Origin: Deltaproteobacteria bacterium
Lineage (GTDB): Bacteria > CG2-30-53-67
Reading direction: 5' to 3'
NCBI GenBank assembly: GCA_013151235.1
Contig: JAADIO010000033.1
Span: forward strand, 45,240 to 109,239
DNA: 64,000 nucleotides
Below are positions 58,074-64,000 of this stretch, in pieces. The notes under the pieces were generated by a model. It was not told the origin of the DNA. It saw nothing but the letters and a program-made list of their open reading frames with translations, and did no database searches. Made by a program: the position numbers and the translations under genes. The stretch's first letter is position 1. Every line of letters starts with the position of its first letter.

Positions 58074-59361
58074 GATATGCCGTTTCCACAAGAAGCATAT
58101 CGTCAGAAACCTGCAAGACCTTTACCGAAAAAATCAGGGGAAGTGACTTTTGAGGATGCGGGAGCAAAACTTTGAGATAATTGTTCGTCAGAAAGACCGG
58201 AGCACTCTTCCGGGATATTGCCGTTCCGGTGGCCACTGCCTGCAGGGTCCGGCCGACCATCCGTTCACGGAAACGTCGGTTCTTCGCACATCCCAGCTCA
58301 CGGAGAAACTGGCAGCGTTCCTTTTTTACATCGCCGGGCACCCCCCCGTTCAGGTCCGCGGCAACAGTCCCCGACCGAACGGAATAGGGAAAAACATGAA
58401 AATGAGTTAGCGGCAGGGTCTCAAGAAATTGAAAGGACCGCTCGAAGGAGGCATCATCCTCCCCCGGAAAACCGGCGATCAAGTCGGTGCCGATGGCCAT
58501 TGCCGGATCCCGTTCCCGGAGGCGCAAAACGAGATCTGCATATCGTTCCGTCCGGTAGGGCCGTTTCATTCGCGCCAGAATGGCGTCATCGCCGCATTGC
58601 AGGGGAATATGGAGGTGATTGCAGACCTTCTCCTCCCCCGTAACCAGATCGATCAGCGCGTCATCAACCTCCATCGGCTCCAGAGAAGAGAGGCGAATCC
58701 GGAAATCCCCCGGAATGCGGATCAACCGTGCCAGGAGTTTTGACAAACCACCCGGTTCCCGCCGGTCCACTCCGTAGGCCCCTAAATGAATGCCGGAAAG
58801 GACGATCTCCGGGTATCCGTTTTGCACAAAGGTCTCCACCTGGCGGATGACCTGCTCCGGGTCCTCACTTCGATACCGGCCCCGGGCGTAAGGAACAATG
58901 CAGTAGGAGCAGAAGGCTTCGCAACCGTCCTGAATCTTTACGAAGGCCCGCGACCGGTTTCCGAAACGTTCCAGGAGGGCCGATGGACGCGGAACGGAAA
59001 CCTTTTCTTCCCGTTCCGCCCGGAGGGAAGCATCAATGAGAATCTCCGAAAGCCCCCCATTCCGCCCCTTCCCCACAACCCGGTCGATGCCGGGAACGGC
59101 CTTGATCGCCTCCGGATCGGTCTCGGCATAACAGCCGGTCACCACAATCCGGGCACCGGGATTCTCCCGGACAAGACGCCGAATCACCCGTCGGCATTCG
59201 GCGTCGGTGCGTGCCGTCACCGTACAGGTATTCAGGATACACAGATCGGCTTTTTCACCCTCCGATGCGGGGCAATACCCTTCTCTTTCGAGGTTTTCCG
59301 CAAGCTGTGCCGACTCGATCTGATTGACCTTGCAGCCAAGGGTTTTTATGAGATAACGCAT
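58057..59361 (-). CDS. mtaB: tRNA t6A37 methylthiotransferase MtaB
   Basis: 434 residues: UPF0004 domain with three Cys (TLGCKVNQ, LNTCTVT, TGCYAE), radical SAM CEAFCSYC and a TRAM domain. It adds methylthio to t6A at tRNA position 37. The ATG at 59361 starts the canonical MRYLIKTLGCKVNQ; a TTG at 59373 is in frame. ATG 59361 has only a weak ribosome site. Confidence 0.94.
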   Translation of the reverse strand: MRYLIKTLGCKVNQIESAQLAENLEREGYCPASEGEKADLCILNTCTVTARTDAECRRVIRRLVRENPGARIVVTGCYAETDPEAIKAVPGIDRVVGKGRNGGLSEILIDASLRAEREEKVSVPRPSALLERFGNRSRAFVKIQDGCEAFCSYCIVPYARGRYRSEDPEQVIRQVETFVQNGYPEIVLSGIHLGAYGVDRREPGGLSKLLARLIRIPGDFRIRLSSLEPMEVDDALIDLVTGEEKVCNHLHIPLQCGDDAILARMKRPYRTERYADLVLRLRERDPAMAIGTDLIAGFPGEDDASFERSFQFLETLPLTHFHVFPYSVRSGTVAADLNGGVPGDVKKERCQFLRELGCAKNRRFRERMVGRTLQAVATGTAISRKSAPVFLTNNYLKVLLPHPQKSLPLIFSVKVLQVSDDMLLVETAYHDEKP

Positions 59362-59407
59362 GTTATTGACCAATTTTCACTTCAAGTAATTCATTATCCT
59401 CAACCAA

Positions 59408-59566
59408 GATGAAGTCGTAAAAAGTCGTTTTCCGGATTCCGTTCATGGTTCGACAGGCTCACCACGAACGGAATATCAATCACTTACACCGTTCGCTCGC
59501 CCTGAGCACGCCTGTCCTGAGCCGGTCGAAGGGTCGAAGGGCTTTGTGACTTTTTACGAGACCATC
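59408..59566. mobile_element. MITE-like element, copy 2 (159 bp), inverted relative to copy 1
   Basis: Ends GATGAAGTCGTAAAAAGTC and the complement of GATGGTCTCGTAAAAAGTC. Both flanks read AACCAA (59402-59407 and 59567-59572), a perfect 6-bp duplication. The core matches copy 1 except for about 27 extra bases where a CCTGAGC...GTCGAAGGG piece is partly repeated. It lies between mtaB and the fabG-like gene, whose stop codon overlaps its end. Confidence 0.88.
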
Positions 59567-60305
59567 AACCAATACGGCTGTCGACACAAAAAACCTGTCC
59601 CGTAACCCCCTCCAATCGTACCAGGTTCCCGACAAAAAGGAAAACCTCCCGGGGATCACAGAACCGGTGCAGACAGCTCTCCCGCAATGCCCTCGCACGA
59701 ACCTGATCGGGGAGCCGCTTTGTCATGTCGGTCTCCATGAAACCGGGGCTGACGGCGTTCACCCGGATATTCATCGGTCCTAATTCACGGGCCGCAGCGC
59801 GGGTCAGGCCGACCAATCCCGCCTTGGCGGCTGCATAATTCGCCTGACCGGTGCTCCCCCGCACCCCGGCAATGGAGACGATATTCACGATCCGGCCACC
59901 CCCCTGCTTTTCCATGACCGGCGTCACCCGGCGGATCAGGCGGAAGGGGGCGGAAAGGCAGGTTTCCATCACCGACGACCAGGCCCCCTCGGAGAGTGAG
60001 ACCAACGGTCCGTCATGGATTTCTCCGGCATTGTTGATCAGGACATGCAGGCCGCCCCAGATATCGAGAACCCGGTCGACCATTCGTGCTGCACTTTCCG
60101 GCACCGAAAGATCGGCCGCCACGGAAACAGCTTTCCCGCCATTCTCCCGGATCCGGCGGACCGTCTCCTCCGCTGCATCACGATCCGACCGGAAATGAAC
60201 CGCCACGCGATATCCGGAACGGGCGAAACCGATGGACAGAGTACGACCCAGTCCACGGGAACCGCCGGTAACCAGAACGACTTCCTTTTCTTCCCCTGCC
60301 GTCAT
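59565..60305 (-). CDS. SDR-family 3-oxoacyl-ACP reductase-like protein
   Basis: 246 residues: TGGSRGLGR (13-21), NNAG (91-94), Ser144, Tyr157 and Lys161 in YAAAK, and NAVSPGFMETDM, all FabG-like. The ATG follows GAGG; bioF ends 7 bases upstream. Being the last gene of the biotin operon, it may help supply pimelate or another acyl chain, but general fatty acid reduction is possible too. Its stop is in the transposable-element junction. Confidence 0.85.
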   Translation of the reverse strand: MTAGEEKEVVLVTGGSRGLGRTLSIGFARSGYRVAVHFRSDRDAAEETVRRIRENGGKAVSVAADLSVPESAARMVDRVLDIWGGLHVLINNAGEIHDGPLVSLSEGAWSSVMETCLSAPFRLIRRVTPVMEKQGGGRIVNIVSIAGVRGSTGQANYAAAKAGLVGLTRAAARELGPMNIRVNAVSPGFMETDMTKRLPDQVRARALRESCLHRFCDPREVFLFVGNLVRLEGVTGQVFCVDSRIG

Positions 60306-60312
60306 CCGATCC

Positions 60313-61482
60313 TCACGCTCCCCTCCCGACCCGGTCAAGCGCTTTCTGCAGGGAGGAGACCACCCATGCCATTTCCTCCGGGGTGTGGGTCGCCATCACC
60401 GAAAAGCGGAGCCTCGACCTCCCTTCGGGAACGGTCGGAGGACGAATGGCCGGCGCAAAAATCCCCCGATCGAAAAGATCTCCGGCCACCCGAACCGCCT
60501 TTTCCGCCGGTCCGAGGATCACGGGAAAGATCGGCGTCTCCCGCGATACGGAGGAAAAACCTATCGATTCAAGCCCTTCCGCCAGAAACTCAATGTTCCG
60601 CCTGAGCCTCGCCCGAAGCTTTTCTCCCTCTTCTCCCTGAACGAGGGCAAGAGCCGCCGAGGAGGCCGCCAGGACCGCGGGGGGCAGGGCCGTGGAATAG
60701 ATCAGCGGACGGGCCCTGTTGATCAGCATTTTGATCAGGTCCCTGCTTCCGGCAACGTAGGCGCCGAAGGAACCGAAGGCCTTGCCGAGTGTCCCCATAC
60801 GGAGGGTAATGCCGCTCTCCAGATCGAAATAATCGACCGCTCCCCTCCCCTTCTTCCCCAACCAACCCGTGGCATGGGCCTCATCAAGATAGATGTGGGC
60901 ATCATACCGTCCGGCGAGTTTCTCGATCGCGGGAAGCGGAGCAATATCGCCATCCATACTGAAGACACTCTCTGTGGCAATCCATCGAGCCCCACCACAA
61001 GTATTTGCTTTAAGTTTATTCTCCAACTCTTTGATATGTATATGTTTATACACAACGATACCGGATCGTGAAAGACGACACCCGTCGATGATAGAGGCAT
61101 GATTCAGCGCATCGCTGAAGATCCGACCCCCCTCCCGGGTAAGAGCGGAGAGTACACCGGTATTTGCCGCATAACCGGAATTAAAGAGAAGGACCGCCTC
61201 ACATCCCAAAAAGTCGGCGATCTCTTCCTCTAATTTCGCATGGAGCCGGGAGGTACCGGAAAGAAGACGCGAGGAACCACTGCCGGTCCCCCATTCGGCA
61301 ATAGCCTCAGACGCTGCGGCTTTCAACACAGGATGCCCGGCCAGTCCCAGGTAATCATTGGAGGCGAGACAGATCAGGTCCCTCCCCCCGATCCGGATGC
61401 GGGAACCCTGGGGAGAATCGACCCTCTGCAGCCTTCGATAAAGCCCCTCGGTCTTCAACCAGGCAAGCGATTCTTTAAACAC
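60313..61482 (-). CDS. bioF: 8-amino-7-oxononanoate synthase BioF
   Basis: 389 residues, PLP enzyme: SNDYLGLAGHP, GTGSGSSRLLSGT, DEAHATGWLG and the Lys in TLGKAFGSFGAYV. It condenses pimeloyl-CoA with alanine. The start is a GTG with GGAGG six bases upstream, overlapping bioW by 8 bases. Confidence 0.95.
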   Translation of the reverse strand: MFKESLAWLKTEGLYRRLQRVDSPQGSRIRIGGRDLICLASNDYLGLAGHPVLKAAASEAIAEWGTGSGSSRLLSGTSRLHAKLEEEIADFLGCEAVLLFNSGYAANTGVLSALTREGGRIFSDALNHASIIDGCRLSRSGIVVYKHIHIKELENKLKANTCGGARWIATESVFSMDGDIAPLPAIEKLAGRYDAHIYLDEAHATGWLGKKGRGAVDYFDLESGITLRMGTLGKAFGSFGAYVAGSRDLIKMLINRARPLIYSTALPPAVLAASSAALALVQGEEGEKLRARLRRNIEFLAEGLESIGFSSVSRETPIFPVILGPAEKAVRVAGDLFDRGIFAPAIRPPTVPEGRSRLRFSVMATHTPEEMAWVVSSLQKALDRVGRGA

Positions 61483-62254
61483 CGGGAACCTCCGTAATCA
61501 AACAGGGGACCGATTCCAGCTCCGTCACGATCGCCTTGATGGAAGCCGAGTCCTCAACAAAAAAAACCCGGCCGCCGAAAGTCTCCCCTTTTTCCTTAAT
61601 TCGGGTGAGTCGAACATAGCCGACAGACCGGGAGGCGACATAACCCGTAGTGTAGTCAGGATCATCGGAACAGCAAAGCTCAGCCACTATGCCGGGGGCG
61701 GCGGCCACCTTGGAGGCCAGGACCGACGCTTCCATGACCCGGGGATGATAGATTTTCAGATTCCGCAACAGTCTTTCCAGATCATCCCTCGCCTTTTCCG
61801 TCAAGTCCATCCGGGTCACCCGGACCCCCCGTTCCCGGTCCGGTTCCAGACGGCGGCCGTTTCCGGCATGCATCAACATTGCCCCCCGCATGTTTCCGCC
61901 CGAAGGTGCGGCTCCCCGAGTAAGCTCATAAAAGGCCTGACTCACGGCTTCATGCGACACACCGCACTTACGGAGCAAACCGGAAACATTCATCGCCGCC
62001 TCCCGGGGGCCTTGATGTTTCAGGGTCCGTACAGGAAGCAGTGGAATCTTCCGGATTGATGATCGTTTGAGACGGTCCGCACCGAAGACAATGGAGGTCG
62101 GCTCTCCTCCCTTGTGCAACAGCGCACGCTCCGCCATCTTTGCCAACACCTGCGGAATGACTTCCCTTGCTACGATCCGTTCAGCGCCACAGAGATGCTC
62201 TTCCCCGATGGAAGCGTGCATCCGGAGGCTGAAGAGTTCTTCTCTACGCTTCAT
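61475..62254 (-). CDS. bioW: 6-carboxyhexanoate-CoA ligase BioW
   Basis: 259 residues with the BioW start LFSLRMHASIGEEHLCGAERIV and later HPRVMEASVLASKVA and GGRVFFV. It activates free pimelate to pimeloyl-CoA. Its ATG shares one base with the bioB stop (TAATG). Thus biotin synthesis here starts from pimelate, not from the BioC/BioH route. bioA and bioD are not in the window. Confidence 0.93.
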   Translation of the reverse strand: MKRREELFSLRMHASIGEEHLCGAERIVAREVIPQVLAKMAERALLHKGGEPTSIVFGADRLKRSSIRKIPLLPVRTLKHQGPREAAMNVSGLLRKCGVSHEAVSQAFYELTRGAAPSGGNMRGAMLMHAGNGRRLEPDRERGVRVTRMDLTEKARDDLERLLRNLKIYHPRVMEASVLASKVAAAPGIVAELCCSDDPDYTTGYVASRSVGYVRLTRIKEKGETFGGRVFFVEDSASIKAIVTELESVPCLITEVPGV

Positions 62255-63249
62255 TATTCTCCCCCCTTCCCCGCCGCCGGACCTCCGGCAACCCGGAGCC
62301 CATGGGACGCAACCAGGACCCGGTCCTTTTCAGGCGCCGTCCCGGGCGTGGTCAGGTAATCCCCGGTCAGGAGTCCATCAATCCCGGCATCGAGCAATCT
62401 CCCCTGCTCTTTTCCGAGCTGGATTTCCCGTCCCGCACAGGCACGGATTTCGACTCCGGGATGGATCAGGCGGAAGAGGGCAACGGTTTTCAGGATCTCC
62501 TCCCGCCCCATCGACTGCACGTCGGCCAGGGGGGTGCCGGGGATGGGATGGAGAAAATTAAGGGGGATGGAATCAACCTTCAGGTCCCGGAGGGTCAGGG
62601 CCATCTCCATCCGCTGTGCCATCGTCTCTCCCATGCCGAGGATCCCGCCGCAGCAGACCTCAAGACCCGCAGCCTTGGCATTCCGGACCGTCTTCAAACG
62701 GCGGTCGAAGGAGTGGGTCGTGCAAACAGCTGCATAAAAGCTGCGGGCCGTCTCGATGTTGTGATGATACCGGAGCAGACCGGCCTCCTTCAATGCCTTC
62801 AGTTCCGGGAGGTCCAGCGTCCCCAGTGAGGCACAGGGACGGATCCGCCCCGCCGCCCGCATCTTCCGGAGCATGGCCTCGATCTTGCTCAGGTCCTCTC
62901 TCGTTGCCCTCCGACCACTGGTGACGATACAAAACAAATGCACCCCGTCACCTGCGGAACGATCGGCCCCTTCGAGGATTTGTTCTTCCGGAATCAGGGG
63001 ATAGGTTGAAACCCCGGTTTTGTGATGAGCCGACTGTGCACAAAAGCGGCAATCCTCACCGCAGCGGCCCGACTTGGCATTGATGATGGCACAAAGGCTC
63101 ACCGCATCCCCCCGGAACCGTTCCCGAACCCGGCAGGCCGCCGCCATCAGCTCGGGAAGATCCACCTGCACGAGGGCATTTGCCTCTTCCCAATTCAGGG
63201 AACCCCCCTCCTCGGCCTGTTGTATGAGTGTTCTGTATTTTTTCTGCAT
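62254..63249 (-). CDS. bioB: Biotin synthase BioB
   Basis: 331 residues from the ATG at 63249 (GGAG upstream). Radical SAM CGEDCRFC and 2Fe-2S ligands are visible (AKSGRCGEDCRFCAQS, HHNIETARSF, VCCGGILGMGET). It inserts sulfur into dethiobiotin. The frame stays open to a GTG at 63300, but that codon lies between the -35 and -10 of the promoter, which rules it out if the promoter is right. Confidence 0.95.
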   Translation of the reverse strand: MQKKYRTLIQQAEEGGSLNWEEANALVQVDLPELMAAACRVRERFRGDAVSLCAIINAKSGRCGEDCRFCAQSAHHKTGVSTYPLIPEEQILEGADRSAGDGVHLFCIVTSGRRATREDLSKIEAMLRKMRAAGRIRPCASLGTLDLPELKALKEAGLLRYHHNIETARSFYAAVCTTHSFDRRLKTVRNAKAAGLEVCCGGILGMGETMAQRMEMALTLRDLKVDSIPLNFLHPIPGTPLADVQSMGREEILKTVALFRLIHPGVEIRACAGREIQLGKEQGRLLDAGIDGLLTGDYLTTPGTAPEKDRVLVASHGLRVAGGPAAGKGGE

Positions 63250-63281
63250 CAGGGTTTTCTCCGCTTCGATGGAATGAGGGA

Positions 63282-63310
63282 AGTGTATGACCTCTCCCAC
63301 CGCTTGTCAA
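63282..63310 (-). promoter_or_regulatory. Promoter of the biotin operon
   Basis: TTGACA (63305-63310), 17-base spacer, TACACT (63282-63287), start near 63275. It fixes bioB to the ATG at 63249. Confidence 0.7.
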
Positions 63311-63327
63311 TACGGAAGGAAAGCCGC

Positions 63328-63355
63328 TTGACAGAAATGGAAGGTACGGTAAACT
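63328..63355 (+). promoter_or_regulatory. Promoter of sodB
   Basis: TTGACA (63328-63333), 16-base spacer, TAAACT (63350-63355), divergent from the biotin promoter. Confidence 0.5.
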
Positions 63356-63446
63356 GTGAACCAATCCTTTCACACGACCGGGAAGGACGCAAGCAGACGG
63401 ACTTTTCAGGAAGCCGCCGAACCGAACCATTTCCAAAGGAGGCAAC

Positions 63447-64000
63447 ATGTCCATCACACTACCGGAACTACCCTATGCAAAAGATGCCCTGGAACCCCAT
63501 ATCAGTGCAAGGACCCTGGAGTTCCACTACGGAAAACACCACAATGCCTATGTGACGAATGCAAATAAGCTACTGGAAGGAACGGAGCTGGCCTCGGCAT
63601 CCATCAAGGAGATCCTGCAGAAAACGGCCGGGGACAACTCCAAGGCAGGGATCTTCAACAATGTCGCCCAGGTCTTCAATCACTCCTTCTACTGGCAGTG
63701 CATGAAACCGGGCGGCGGCGGGACTCCCTCAGGCCCGATCGCGGACAGGATCCATGCCGCCTTTGGCAGCACCGAAAAATTCGTCGAGGAATTCAAAACC
63801 GCCGGGGCCACGCAGTTCGGCAGCGGCTGGGCCTGGCTGGTACTGAAAGAAGGGGAGCTTGCCGTCATTAAGACAGCCAATGCCGACACCCCCATTGCAC
63901 ACGGCATCACGCCCCTTCTGACGGTCGACGTCTGGGAACATGCCTATTATCTCGACTACCAGAACCGCAGGCCCGACTACCTGAGTACTTTTGTGGACAA
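63447..64000 (+). CDS. sodB: Superoxide dismutase, Fe-type; 3' end cut by window edge
   Basis: About 184 residues are visible (MSITLPELPYAKDALEPHIS). Metal ligands lie in FHYGKHHNAYV, NHSFYW and DVWEHAYYLDY. AQVFNHSFYWQCM and FGSGWAWL favour the iron form over manganese. No signal peptide, so cytoplasmic. AAAGGAGG precedes the ATG at 63447. It dismutates superoxide, fitting an organism with a high-affinity oxidase. Confidence 0.95.
   Translation, partial: MSITLPELPYAKDALEPHISARTLEFHYGKHHNAYVTNANKLLEGTELASASIKEILQKTAGDNSKAGIFNNVAQVFNHSFYWQCMKPGGGGTPSGPIADRIHAAFGSTEKFVEEFKTAGATQFGSGWAWLVLKEGELAVIKTANADTPIAHGITPLLTVDVWEHAYYLDYQNRRPDYLSTFVD

Noticed and set aside
63348-63362. Imperfect palindrome GGTAAACTGTGAACC between bioB and sodB
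   Set aside because: It lacks the long spaced half-sites of BirA operators and fits other biotin regulators poorly; left unassigned.

Overview
This is a dense bacterial chromosome segment, moderately GC-rich, with almost every gene identifiable by family. LptF/LptG indicate an outer-membrane (Gram-negative) cell. A cbb3 oxidase, an Fe-type superoxide dismutase, a multiheme c-type cytochrome lipoprotein, a ferredoxin-rich glutamate synthase and BioW-type biotin synthesis suggest an anaerobic or microaerophilic Desulfobacterota/deltaproteobacteria-like organism. That placement is inference from gene content; no rRNA or tRNA gene is visible to test it.

Layout. 1-4.3 kb (minus): a cbb3 oxidase operon, ccoN - ccoO fused to a CcoP-type heme domain - free CcoP N-terminal anchor - ccoQ - ccoG - fixH (cut by the window edge). 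4.3-5.7 kb: a scar zone with a frameshifted IS1182-like transposase remnant and a dispersed repeat, around an Rrf2-family regulator. 5.7-21.5 kb (minus): one continuous run, ribD-ribE-ribBA-ribH-nusB-phosphoesterase-purB-C-S-Q-L-F-era-mgtE-recO-SAM hydrolase, headed by an FMN riboswitch with a terminator. 21.9-30.1 kb (plus): a promoter with a structured leader and a secreted SH3 protein, an LTA-synthase-like phosphotransferase, a second copy of the dispersed repeat, and a three-gene ferredoxin-type glutamate synthase. 30.2-39.2 kb: a protein with a CheZ-like tail, lptFG, a K+ channel, an M23 peptidase, a CoA-binding protein, a YciO/Sua5 protein, a DUF4388 protein, and a histone H1-like protein with a Cys/His tail. 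39.6-53.2 kb (minus): the pyrimidine operon pyrR-pyrB-pyrC-carA-pflX-like-carB-greA-pyrK-kup-pyrD-phosphatase/cytochrome, with an attenuator before pyrR. 53.5-59.4 kb: lepB, lepA, a two-CW histidine kinase with a membrane partner, and mtaB. 59.4-63.3 kb: a biotin operon bioB-bioW-bioF-fabG-like. 63.4-64 kb (plus): sodB, cut by the window edge.

Most unusual items: (i) a small non-coding transposable element in two copies (19558-19689 and 59408-59566), with 19-bp terminal inverted repeats and perfect 6-bp target duplications at both sites; (ii) a second, unrelated ~120-bp dispersed intergenic repeat; (iii) a structured leader of unknown class at 21895-22004; (iv) several gene fusions or splits (CcoO-P, glutamate synthase, phosphatase-cytochrome); (v) a pseudo-receiver/CheZ-tail protein; (vi) a 31-bp palindrome upstream of the H1-like gene.
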